DNA of 64,000 nucleotides. It comes from Prado023 sp963700395 (GTDB lineage Bacteria > Actinomycetota > Actinomycetes > S36-B12 > CAIYMF01). Below the pieces are notes generated by a model. The model was not told the DNA's origin, did not search any database, and saw only the letters and a list, made by a program, of their open reading frames with translations. The DNA lies in contig CAVOXI010000001.1 of NCBI GenBank assembly GCA_963700395.1, forward strand, positions 868,001 to 932,000, given 5' to 3'. A program made the translations under genes and the position numbers. This document shows positions 32,532 through 41,169 of this stretch, in pieces; position 1 is the first letter of the stretch, and each line of letters begins with the position of its first letter.

Positions 32532-33778
32532 AGCTGCCCCTCACCCAGGTCGATCCCGAACCACCGTGCCGCCGTGCTCACGTCCTTGTCCCCCCGACCG
32601 GACAGGTTGACCAGGACGATCCCGTCCGGGCCGAGCTCACGGCCCAGCCACAGTGCCCCGGCGAGCGCGTGTGCGCTCTCGATGGCCGGGATGATCCCCT
32701 CGGTGCGGCACAGCAGCGCCAGGGCGTCCATCGCCTCGGCATCGGTGACGGGGTGGTACTCGGCGCGTCCGGTCTGGGCCAGGTGGGCGTGCTCGGGGCC
32801 GACGCCGGGGTAGTCCAGGCCCGCGGAGATGGAGTGCGACTCGGTCGTCTGGCCCTCGCCGTCCTGCAGGAGGTAGGACCGGGTGCCCTGGAAGACCCCG
32901 ATGGAGCCGCCCGTGATCGTCGCGGCGTGCCGGCCGCTCTCGACCCCGTCGCCGGCGGCCTCGTAGCCGTGCAGCGCCACACCCGTGTCATCGAGGAACG
33001 GGTGGAAGATCCCGATCGCGTTCGATCCGCCGCCGACGCAGGCCGCGACCGCATCGGGGAGCCGGCCGTAGTCGGCCAGCACCTGGGCGCGGGCCTCAAC
33101 CCCGATCACGCGGTGGAAGTCGCGGACCATCTGCGGGAACGGGTGCGGGCCGGCCACCGTGCCCAGCAGGTAGTGGGTGTCCTCGACATTCGTCACCCAG
33201 TCGCGCATGGCCTCGTTGACCGCGTCCTTGAGGGTCTGGGACCCGGCGGTCACCGGGATCACCTCGGCACCCAGCAGCTTCATCCGGGCCACGTTCAGCG
33301 CCTGGCGCCGCGTGTCCTCGACGCCCATGTAGACCACGCACTCCAGGCCCATCAGGGCCGCGGCGGTCGCGGTGGCCACGCCGTGCTGGCCCGCACCGGT
33401 CTCGGCGATCACCCGGTGCTTGCCCATCCGCACCGTCAGCAGGGCCTGGCCGAGGACGTTGTTGATCTTGTGCGACCCCGTGTGGTTGAGGTCCTCCCGC
33501 TTGAGGACGATCCGCGCGGCGGCGCCGCCGGCGGATGCGAAGCGGGGGGCCTCGGTGATGGGGGTCGGACGCCCGGTGTACGTCCTTGCCAGATGGTCGA
33601 GCTCGGAGAGGAACACCGGGTCGACGCGTGCGGCCGCGTAGGCCGCCGACAGCTCATCGAGGGCGGCGACCAGGGCCTCGGGGACGAACCGGCCACCGAA
33701 GACGCCGAAGTGCCCTGTCGCGTCCGGGCTGCCCGAGGTCCCCGGGATGAGGCCCAGGTTGGTCAGCTCAGCAGTCAT
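32528..33778 (-). CDS. trpB: Tryptophan synthase beta chain
   Basis: Condenses indole with serine by PLP. 416 aa. The PLP Lys is in LNHTGSHKINN near 98-108, the phosphate loop is CVGGGSNAIG near 247, and GHFGVFGGRFVPE near 22 is the family N terminus. ATG 33778 overlaps the trpC stop (ATGA). Confidence 0.97.
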   Translation of the reverse strand: MTAELTNLGLIPGTSGSPDATGHFGVFGGRFVPEALVAALDELSAAYAAARVDPVFLSELDHLARTYTGRPTPITEAPRFASAGGAAARIVLKREDLNHTGSHKINNVLGQALLTVRMGKHRVIAETGAGQHGVATATAAALMGLECVVYMGVEDTRRQALNVARMKLLGAEVIPVTAGSQTLKDAVNEAMRDWVTNVEDTHYLLGTVAGPHPFPQMVRDFHRVIGVEARAQVLADYGRLPDAVAACVGGGSNAIGIFHPFLDDTGVALHGYEAAGDGVESGRHAATITGGSIGVFQGTRSYLLQDGEGQTTESHSISAGLDYPGVGPEHAHLAQTGRAEYHPVTDAEAMDALALLCRTEGIIPAIESAHALAGALWLGRELGPDGIVLVNLSGRGDKDVSTAARWFGIDLGEGQL

Positions 33779-34587
33779 GATCGCCCGTGCCGCAGCGCCG
33801 GGTGGGCGCCCGCGGTGACCAGGTCGTGCACCGCGTGCCGCGGATCCCCACCGGTCACCAGGCTCTCCCCCACGAGCACCGAGTCCGCGCCCGCGTTGGC
33901 GTAGGAGATGAGGTCGTGCGGGCCGCGCACGCCGCTCTCGGCCACCCGGACGACGCTGTCGGGGATGGTGGGCGCCACCCGCGCGAAGTGGTCGCGGTCG
34001 ACGGCCAGCGTCCGCAGGTCGCGCACGTTGACACCCACGACCTGCGCGCCGGCGTCGAGCGCCCGGGGAACCTCAGCCACGTCATGCACCTCCACGAGGA
34101 CCGTAAGCCCGATCGACTGGGCCCGCTCGTGCAACGAGACGAGGGCCGCCTGGCTCAGCGCTGCGACGATCAGCAGGACGATGTCCGCCCCCGCGGCCCG
34201 GGCCTCCCAGAGCTGGTAGCTCGAGACGATGAAGTCCTTGCGCAGCACGGGGACGTCCACGGCGTGCCGGACGGCCACGAGGTCCTCCAGCGAGCCGCCG
34301 AAGCGCCGGCCCTCGGTGAGCACGGAGATCGCGTGTGCGCCACCGGCCTCGTACTCGCGCGCGAGCGCCGCCGGGTCCTCGATGGCCGCCAGTGCTCCAC
34401 GGCTCGGCGAGGACCGCTTGACCTCGGCAATGACCGTGACCTCGTCCTCCACACGCAGGGCGGCAATGCCATTGCGCGGCGCCGGCGCGTGGCTGGCCCG
34501 CTCCTTGAGCTGGTCCAGCGGGACGCGTTCCATGCGCCCGGCGACATCGGCGCGCACGCCGTCGAGGATGTCGTCAAGAACGGTCAT
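33775..34587 (-). CDS. trpC: Indole-3-glycerol-phosphate synthase
   Basis: Fourth step of tryptophan synthesis. 270 aa. Signature EVKRSSPSRG near 54-63, then VLRKDFIV near 112 with the catalytic Lys, and VAESGVRGPHD near 210. ATG 34587 has GGAGG five bases upstream; the open frame further upstream is non-homologous. First gene of trpC-trpB-trpA. Confidence 0.96.
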   Translation of the reverse strand: MTVLDDILDGVRADVAGRMERVPLDQLKERASHAPAPRNGIAALRVEDEVTVIAEVKRSSPSRGALAAIEDPAALAREYEAGGAHAISVLTEGRRFGGSLEDLVAVRHAVDVPVLRKDFIVSSYQLWEARAAGADIVLLIVAALSQAALVSLHERAQSIGLTVLVEVHDVAEVPRALDAGAQVVGVNVRDLRTLAVDRDHFARVAPTIPDSVVRVAESGVRGPHDLISYANAGADSVLVGESLVTGGDPRHAVHDLVTAGAHPALRHGRS

Positions 34588-34621
34588 GAGCGCCTCCACC
34601 TCGTCGCAGGGAACTGATCAG

Positions 34622-34627
34622 AGGGTA
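34622..34627 (-). promoter_or_regulatory. trpC-trpB-trpA promoter -10 box
   Basis: TACCCT on the minus strand, start near 34615. The short leader contains no Trp-codon leader peptide, so attenuation is not indicated. Confidence 0.45.
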
Positions 34628-34695
34628 CGCAGTGACCGCCGCGTCCACCGAATCGGCCCTGAGCGGGGCGCTGCCCCCGACGACCTGAGCGGCGC

Positions 34696-34701
34696 TACCC
34701 T
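34696..34701 (+). promoter_or_regulatory. Leaderless promoter -10 of the DUF2752 gene
   Basis: TACCCT, seven bases before GTG 34709, no SD. Confidence 0.5.
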
Positions 34702-34708
34702 TGCCAGC

Positions 34709-35128
34709 GTGAGCACCTCCACTGCCCTCGCGCAGCGCCACCGGGGCATGCTCGGGCCCGTTGCGGTCCTGGTCGGCGTGGGGGCGGCGTGGCTCGCGGT
34801 GGCGTCGTTGCGGCCCGGGGACGCCGGTCCCACCCCCTGCCCGTGGCGGACCGTCACCGGGCTCGACTGCCCCTTCTGCGGCGCGACCCGCGCGGCGGCC
34901 AGCCTCGCCCACGGAGACGTGGTCGCAGCGCTGGACCACAACGCCCTGTTCGTGCTGGTCATCCTCCCCCTGGCCGCGGTCGGCTGGGGCATCTGGGCCA
35001 CTCGCTCGTGGCGCGGGCGCCCTGCCCCCGTGATCGCCAACCGGACGGTTCTGATCCTCATGGCCGTGACGCTGGCCTGGTGGGTGCTGCGCCTGGCGGT
35101 CCCGTGGTTGGGGTCGACGCTCAGCTGA
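34709..35128 (+). CDS. DUF2752 membrane protein
   Basis: 139 aa with about three membrane segments. The DUF2752 core CPWRTVTGLDCPFCGATRA (two CP/CPFCG Cys motifs) is at about 46-64, followed by AHGDVVAALDHNAL. Function unknown. In many actinobacteria it is encoded beside trpC in the same direction; here it points the opposite way. The start is GTG 34709, leaderless. Its last eight bases overlap the tail of the convergent sensor kinase gene. Confidence 0.82.
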   Translation: MSTSTALAQRHRGMLGPVAVLVGVGAAWLAVASLRPGDAGPTPCPWRTVTGLDCPFCGATRAAASLAHGDVVAALDHNALFVLVILPLAAVGWGIWATRSWRGRPAPVIANRTVLILMAVTLAWWVLRLAVPWLGSTLS

Positions 35129-36554
35129 CCTCGGGCGCGTCCTGCGCGGCGGGAAGGTCGGGCAGGACCACCAGGAACGCGGCCCCGCCCTCGGGCGCAC
35201 GGCCGGCTTGCGCGCGGCCACCGAGCCGGTCGGCCAGGCGGGCCACCAGGGCCAGCCCCACGCCGGACCCGACCTTGCGGATGCCGCGGTACCGCGCATG
35301 CAGCTCGCCGGGCTCGAAGGCCACGGAGAGGTCGTCGGCACTGAGGCCGGGACCCCCGTCGCGCACCTCGAGGAGGAACTCGCCGTCCGTGGGACCGGGG
35401 CAGATCCGCAGCGCCACGGGGGCGCCCTCCCCGGTGACGCGCAGCGCGTTCTCCATCAGGTTGTCGATGATCTGGCGGACACGGACCGGGTCCGTGCGCA
35501 CCTGGTGCGGGGTGCGCACCACCTCGTCCACGAAGCGGACCCCGGACCGGGCCGCGCGGTCCGACCACACGGCCGCAGCATCCCCGCCCAGCACGGCGAG
35601 GTCGAGGTCCACGGGCTCCACGGCGACGTCGACCGCGCCGAGGCGGGCGAGGTCGAGGAGGTCGGCCACGAGCCGGTCGAGGTGGTCGGCCTCGGAGCGG
35701 ACCACCCCCGCCACGGCCGGGACGTCCTCGGGCGGCACCACGCCCTCGGCCAGGGCCTCGGCGTACCCCTTCACCGAGGTCAGCGGCGTTCGCAGCTCGT
35801 GCGAGACGGTCAGGAAGAACTCCCGCTGGCGGCCCTCGCTGTCCTTCAGGGCGGCAGACAACCGGTTGAGCGCGATCGCGATGTCGGCCACTTCGCTGGG
35901 TCCCTGCGGGGTCGATCCGGACATCGCGCTGGCCCGAGCTCATCGCGTTGGCCGCCGCGGCGGCCTGCACCAGTGGCCGGGTCAGCCGCCGCGCCACCCA
36001 GTAGCCGATCACGACCGCGACCAGCAGACCCAGGGCCAGGGCCAGGGCCAGGCGCCCGAGCGCCGGCATGCTCAGGTCACGGGCCACCGCGGCAGGCTGG
36101 ACGAGCAGCACCCCGATGTCGTCGGTGACCGGACGACCCTCGACGTAGCTGGCCCCCGACAGGCCGGCGCGTCGGTCAGACACCTCGCCCCCGCTGGTGA
36201 CGGCCTGGACATCCGACGGGCGCAGGGGGCGCTCCAGCGCGGACATGGCAACCACGAAGCCGGAGGCCTCGAGCACTGCAGGGCATTGCACAGGTAGGCC
36301 GTGACCTGCTGGGGCTCGAGCAGGGCCTCCAGCCGGGCGTTCACGCCGCCCCGCGGACCGTCGAACTCGCCGGATGCGGAGCGCTGCAGCAGCTCGGCGG
36401 TCAGGTCGGCCGTCCGTGACAGCGTCCTCTGGGCGGTGCTGTCCGCGGCGGCCCGCAGCAGGGGCCAGGCGACCAGCGCGCCGAGGAGGACGGCGATGGC
36501 AGCAACGCCGGCCATGAGCAGCGGGAGCCGGCGCGAGAGGCTGGTACGCCTCAT
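35121..36554 (-). CDS. Sensor histidine kinase with HAMP domain, two frame breaks
   Basis: Partner of the adjacent OmpR-type regulator. N-terminal membrane helix (about 10-32), an extracellular domain, a second membrane helix (LALALALGLLVAVVIGYW), HAMP, then the kinase core: H box FLTVSHELRTPL, N box NLMENALR, G1 VRDGGPGLS and G2 GSGVGLALVARL. The frame breaks near 36285 and near 35930 (CCCC run); the breaks compensate and the corrected length is about 477 aa. ATG 36554 overlaps the regulator's stop. The signal is unknown. Confidence 0.87.
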
Positions 36555-37240
36555 CCCTCGTCCGCGCTGTACCCCACGCCGCGCACGGTCCGGATCGGGC
36601 TCGCATCGCCGAGCTTGGCCCGCACCTGGGCCACGTGGACGTCGACGGTGCGCGTGCCCGCAGCGGCCGAGTAGCCCCAGACTGCCGAGAGCAGCTGGTC
36701 CCGGGTCACGACCCGACCGGGACGGGCCATCAGGTAGGCCAGCAGGTCGAACTCCGTGGCCGTGAGGTCGATCGGCTCCCCGGAGACGGTCACCCGGTGC
36801 CGCCCGCGGTTGAGCTCGACCGCGCCGAGGACCAGGGACCGGTCCTCGGCCTCGATCGGCCCGCCCGCGCGGCGCAGGACGGCCTTGACCCGGGCCACGA
36901 CCTCACGCGGGCTGAACGGCTTGGTGATGTAGTCGTCGCCACCCATCTCGAGGCCGAGCACGCGGTCGATCTCGTCGTCGCGCGCGGTGCAGAAGAGGAT
37001 CGGGACGGAGTCACCCTCGGCGCGCAGGGCCCGGCAGACCTCGGCGCCGTCGATCCCCGGCAGCCCCACGTCGAGGATGATCGCCACGGGATGCAGCCGC
37101 CGCGCGGAGGCCAGCGCGTCGGTCCCGGTCGCGACGGCGTGGACCCCGAAGCCCTCACGGCGCAGGTACATCCCGATCAGGTCGGCGATCGGCTTCTCGT
37201 CCTCGGCGACGAGCACCAGCCCGCGGTTCTCGACGCTCAT
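36551..37240 (-). CDS. OmpR/PhoB-family response regulator
   Basis: 229 aa. Receiver domain with phospho-acceptor Asp57 in IILDVGLPG, acidic pair ED at 14-15 and Lys in YITKPFSPREV near 107. A C-terminal winged helix (about 135-226) with LTATEFDLLAYL and VDVHVAQVRAKLG. Transcribed with the sensor kinase (ATGA overlap). SD GGAGG is ten bases from ATG, rather far. Inserted between trpE and trpC relative to the usual actinobacterial order; targets unknown. Confidence 0.93.
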   Translation of the reverse strand: MSVENRGLVLVAEDEKPIADLIGMYLRREGFGVHAVATGTDALASARRLHPVAIILDVGLPGIDGAEVCRALRAEGDSVPILFCTARDDEIDRVLGLEMGGDDYITKPFSPREVVARVKAVLRRAGGPIEAEDRSLVLGAVELNRGRHRVTVSGEPIDLTATEFDLLAYLMARPGRVVTRDQLLSAVWGYSAAAGTRTVDVHVAQVRAKLGDASPIRTVRGVGYSADEG

Positions 37241-37298
37241 GGTTGCCCATCCTCCACGTGGTCAGTACGGGTCCGATCGCGGCGGCGTTCGGATCAGG

Positions 37299-37502
37299 TC
37301 AACCTGCGTCGGAGCTTGACTCCATGCCCGCCAGGACCTTCCACACCACGAGGCCGACGGGGATCAGCAGGACGCCGATCCAGAAGATGATGGGCTGGGC
37401 GAACACCACTCCGAGGGTGCCGACGATGAAGGCGATCATGATGATGCTCGCGCCCGTCCAGTTGGCCGGCGTCTGCCCATGGTTGTCGTGCTCGGTGCTC
37501 AT
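37299..37502 (-). CDS. HGxxPAAW-family small membrane protein
   Basis: 67 aa. An N-terminal HGQTPANWTG motif, a variant of HGxxPAAW, then two membrane segments. This small family is typically encoded next to trpE in actinobacteria; the function is unknown. AGGAG precedes ATG 37502. It starts 15 bases after trpE and is probably in the same transcript. The tryptophan-associated TIGR02234 membrane protein often found here is absent. Confidence 0.8.
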   Translation of the reverse strand: MSTEHDNHGQTPANWTGASIIMIAFIVGTLGVVFAQPIIFWIGVLLIPVGLVVWKVLAGMESSSDAG

Positions 37503-37517
37503 GACACTCCTCGCTGG

Positions 37518-39089
37518 TCAGTGATGGGTCATTGTGGCATCCGGGGCGCCCGCAGGGCGCAACCCCTCAGCCATCGTGATCGCGGCGAGCACGGCCGCCG
37601 CCTTGTTGCGGCACTCGTCGTGCTCGGTCCGCGGGACGGAGTCGGCCACGAGGCCGGCCCCGGCCTGCACGTGGGCGATCCCGGCGCGCAGGACCGCAGT
37701 CCGGATGGCGATCGCAGCGTCCATGTTGCCGGTGAAGTCCAGGTACCCGACGGCTCCCCCGTAGAGCCCGCGCCGGACGGGCTCGAGGTCGTCGATGATG
37801 CTCATCGCGCTCGGCTTCGGCGCCCCCGACAGCGTGCCCGCGGGGAAGGTCGCAGCGAGCAGGTCGTAGGCGCTGCGCCCGTCAGCCAGGCGTCCGGTGA
37901 CCGTCGACACGATGTGCATCACGTGCGAGTACTTCTCGATCGACATGAAGTCCACGACCTCCACGCTGCCCGGGGCGCAGACCCGGCCCAGGTCGTTGCG
38001 ACCGAGGTCGACCAGCATGAGGTGCTCGGCGCGCTCCTTCTCGTCGGCCAGCAGCTCCTCGGCGAGCGTCGCATCGTCCTCCGGGGTCGCGCCGCGCGGC
38101 CGGGTGCCGGCGATCGGGTGCAGCATCGCGTGGCCGGCGGTGAGCTTCACCAGGGCCTCGGGGCTGGATCCCACGACGTCGAAGGCCACCCCCTCGCCGA
38201 GGTCCTCCCCCGATCCGGGCTCGGGGAACCGGAACAGGTACATGTAGGGGCTCGGGTTGTTGACGCGCAGCATCCGGTAGATGTCCAGGGCGCTGGCCGT
38301 CGTTGGTCGGTCGAAGCGCTGGGACAGCACGATCTGGAAGGCGTCGCCGGCCCGGATGTGCTCCTTGGCGGCCTCCACCCCGGCCATGTAGTCCTCCGGT
38401 CGCGTCCGCGCACGCACCTCCGGCGGGGCGACGACCCGGTCCAGGGACACCGCCGAAGCGGGGCTCGGTGCTGCCAGCGCCTGCTCCATCGCGTCCAGGC
38501 GGGCCACGGCATCCGCCCAGGCCTCGGCGACCCGCTCATCTGTCGCGTCATAGTTGACGGCATTGGCGATCAGCATCACGGTGCCGTCCCAGTGGTCCAG
38601 CACGGCCAGGTCGACCGCGAGGAGCATCGCCACCTCCGGCAGCTCGAGCTCGTCGGGGTTGGCATCGGGGAGTCGCTCCCAGCGACGCACCGCGTCGTAG
38701 CCGATCATCCCGACCAGCCCGCCGGTCAGGGGCGGCAGCTCCTCGGAGTTGGGGGCGTCGGTGTGCAGCAGTGCCAGCGTGTCGCGCATCGCCTCGAGCG
38801 CGTTGCCGGTCGTGGGCACGCCCGCAGGGGCGCGACCGCGCCAGGTGGCCTGCCCGTCGACCTCGGAGAGCATCGCTGCGGCCTGCACCCCGATGAACGA
38901 GTAGCGCGACCAGACCCGCCCGTGCTCAGCGGACTCCAGCAGGAAGGTCCCCGGGCGCTCGCCGGCCAGCTTCCGGTAGAGCCCGACCGGCGTGTCGCCG
39001 TCGGCCAGGAGGCGGCGGACGACCGGGATCACCCGGCGGGAGCGGGCCAGGACGCGGAAGGCCTCGAGGTCGGGCGCGGCCGCGGTCAT
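37518..39089 (-). CDS. trpE: Anthranilate synthase component I
   Basis: Converts chorismate to anthranilate with glutamine-derived ammonia. 523 aa. The tryptophan feedback-binding LLESAE is near 50 and NPSPYMYLF near 300, so feedback control is probably retained. C-terminal chorismate-binding motifs include GTRPRGATPEDD, SGAPKPSAM and FTGNMDAAIAIRT. ATG 39089 overlaps the hisI stop. No trpG or trpD is in the window. Confidence 0.96.
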   Translation of the reverse strand: MTAAAPDLEAFRVLARSRRVIPVVRRLLADGDTPVGLYRKLAGERPGTFLLESAEHGRVWSRYSFIGVQAAAMLSEVDGQATWRGRAPAGVPTTGNALEAMRDTLALLHTDAPNSEELPPLTGGLVGMIGYDAVRRWERLPDANPDELELPEVAMLLAVDLAVLDHWDGTVMLIANAVNYDATDERVAEAWADAVARLDAMEQALAAPSPASAVSLDRVVAPPEVRARTRPEDYMAGVEAAKEHIRAGDAFQIVLSQRFDRPTTASALDIYRMLRVNNPSPYMYLFRFPEPGSGEDLGEGVAFDVVGSSPEALVKLTAGHAMLHPIAGTRPRGATPEDDATLAEELLADEKERAEHLMLVDLGRNDLGRVCAPGSVEVVDFMSIEKYSHVMHIVSTVTGRLADGRSAYDLLAATFPAGTLSGAPKPSAMSIIDDLEPVRRGLYGGAVGYLDFTGNMDAAIAIRTAVLRAGIAHVQAGAGLVADSVPRTEHDECRNKAAAVLAAITMAEGLRPAGAPDATMTHH

Positions 39090-39451
39090 GCGATCTCCAG
39101 GGTGTCGAAGCACGACTCCGTGCCGGTGTGGCACGCCGGGCCATCGGGACGCACACGGAGCAGGACTGCGTCGCCGTCGCAGTCGAGCTGCACGCCGAGC
39201 ACGTGCTGGGTGCTCCCCGACGTCGCGCCCTTGACCCACAGCTCCTGGCGTGAGCGCGAGTAGTACGTCGCGACGCGCGTGGCCAGCGTCTGGGCCAGGG
39301 CGGTGGCGTCCATCCACGCGACCATCAGGACCCGCCCCGTGTCGGCGTCCTGGGCGACAGCGGTGATCAGCGGGCGTCCGTCGGGAGCAGCCCCGGCGGG
39401 GCGCAGGCGGGCCGCGAGGTCGGGGTCGAGCGCATCATCGGCGAAGTCCAC
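39086..39451 (-). CDS. hisI: Phosphoribosyl-AMP cyclohydrolase
   Basis: Third step of histidine synthesis. 121 aa. Motifs VAWMDATALAQTL, YYSRSRQELWVKG, the metal-binding LDCDGDA and C-terminal CHTGTESCF are all present. GTG 39451 is chosen because CAGAAT lies six bases before it, matching the leaderless spacing here; upstream frame is non-homologous. Coupled to trpE, so histidine and tryptophan genes share a transcript. Confidence 0.93.
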   Translation of the reverse strand: MDFADDALDPDLAARLRPAGAAPDGRPLITAVAQDADTGRVLMVAWMDATALAQTLATRVATYYSRSRQELWVKGATSGSTQHVLGVQLDCDGDAVLLRVRPDGPACHTGTESCFDTLEIA

Positions 39452-39457
39452 GGGGCC

Positions 39458-39463
39458 ATTCTG
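39458..39463 (-). promoter_or_regulatory. Leaderless promoter -10 of hisI-trpE
   Basis: CAGAAT (variant of TANNNT) on the minus strand, six bases before GTG 39451. Confidence 0.4.
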
Positions 39464-39531
39464 GCCCACGCCGCGACCCTCGCGCCGACGCGCGACCCGG
39501 TCACGTCGTCCGCGGGCAGGCGCGATGCCGT

Positions 39532-41098
39532 TCAGGCCCCGGGCACCACGAGCAGCCACGGGCTGCCGCCCGGCATGGGCTCGCCAGGCACCTGCCCCTG
39601 CGACCACCACTTGGCGACGTAGGGCACGTTGCCCATCTGGACGCGGGCGCCCTCTGCGTAGGCCGTGGCGCTGTCCCACTGCGGGTAGGTCCCGGCCGGC
39701 AGCGTCGGCAGGGGCGCCGGCGTGTCACCCGGGAGCACCGGGCCGATCAGGTTCCACGGGTTGTCCGCCGCGGTTGCGGTGGGGGTGTCGGGCGGGAAGT
39801 TGGTGGTCCAGTAGCGTGCCATGAACACCTGGTGGTGCCAGACGACCTGGGTGCCGGCCGGGTAGGTGCCGGCAGGGTCCCAGATGGGGAACGGGCTTGT
39901 GGCCGGGTCATCGCTGCCGCTCGGCGATGGCGACGGGCTCGCCGGTCCTGTCGGGGTCGCCGACGGGGTCGGGACGGCGGAGCTCGTCGAGCCGGACCAC
40001 GAGTCCGTCTGGTTGCCGAGCACGCCGGCGAAGCTCTGCGAGCCCTGCTCGACTCCGCTGCAGGAGGTCTGGACGACGACGAGCACGCTCGGAAGCGGCG
40101 GGCCACAGGTGGCATCCCGGTTCAGCGACCACATCGACAGTCGCCCCACCCCGTTCGTCCGGACGAACTCGTTCACGACGGCAGCGTCCGCGATCGTGAA
40201 GCGCTCCGTCCGCTCGTCGTTCTGTCCGATCATGGGGGTGAGTCCCACGTGCCCCCAGGCGCCCGAGTCATCGAGGTTCTGGCCCGCGGCAGCGAACGCC
40301 GAACGCACCTGGGACTTCAGCGCCCCGGCAGCCTGAACAACGAGACCGGACTCGGGGTCGGCAAGGGAGCTCACGACGCCGAAGTCCATCGTCATCCCAT
40401 TCACCCCCGCCAGGTCGACGCCAGCACTGAGCATGGCCGTCACCGCAGCCAGCCCCTCGGCTCGTCAGGCCCGAGGGGCCCACCGGGAGGGTCAACCAGA
40501 CGTCGAGCGCGTCGCCGCTGTCCGCCCGCTCCTGCTGCAGGTCGCGCACTGCCTGGGCCCGGCGGTCCAGCGCCGCCGTGTCGCTCAGGGTGGCTCCCTC
40601 GAGGTCGAGGTCGATGGTGGAGAGCTCGTAGCGCTCGACGACCGAGCGGTAGGCCGCGGTCAGCTCCGCAAGGTCCGTGCAGGACGTGGCGAGCTCAGTG
40701 CCCGCCTGCCCGCCGAACGACACCGCCGCACTGCCGCCGGTGAGTCGCAGCTGGGAGAGGCGACGGTCGAGCTGCAGGTCCGAGGCGGCCGCATCGAGGG
40801 TGTAGGCCCCGCCCCAGAGGGGCGAGCACGCAGCGCCCTCCCCGCTGACCACGAACGCGAGCGTGACATTGGACTCCGCCGGCCCCGCCGGGGTCTCGAA
40901 GGGGTACATCGGCGTCACTGTGACATCGACGTAGGGCGCGAACACCGTGACGCCCGGATCGGAGGGCTGCGTCACGGCGGCCGAGATCGTGCGCACCCCG
41001 ACTCCCGCGACCAGCGTGGTGCCGAGCAGCACGATGCCGAGTCGGGCGAACGAGATACGGGTGGTGGGGGGGCGCGGGCCGGTCGTGGGCGTGCTCAT
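39532..41098 (-). CDS. Exported GH18 chitinase-like protein with two CBM5/12 modules, frame broken near 40465
   Basis: About 521 aa after correction. An N-terminal signal or anchor helix (about 16-40), a GH18-like barrel with TIDLDLEG, which keeps the D-x-D-x-E catalytic pattern (about residue 180), a Ser/Pro/Thr linker, then two CBM5/12-type chitin-binding repeats (WDPAGTYPAGTQVVW and WDSATAYAEGARVQM). The frame breaks near 40465 after LPVGPSGLT with one extra base. It lies 71 bases downstream of a cellulose-synthase-like GT2 gene, so it may trim or bind the polymer that GT2 makes. Substrate not proven. Confidence 0.8.
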
Positions 41099-41169
41099 CG
41101 GATGCTCCTGGTGGCGGGGACGTGCCCGGTCTGATCGTCGGGGCCGCGGACGTCCGGGCCCGGTCGGGT

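Noticed and set aside
34588..34708. Possible trp attenuator or leader peptide before trpC
   Set aside because: No short ORF with Trp codons and no competing hairpins are seen in the leader.
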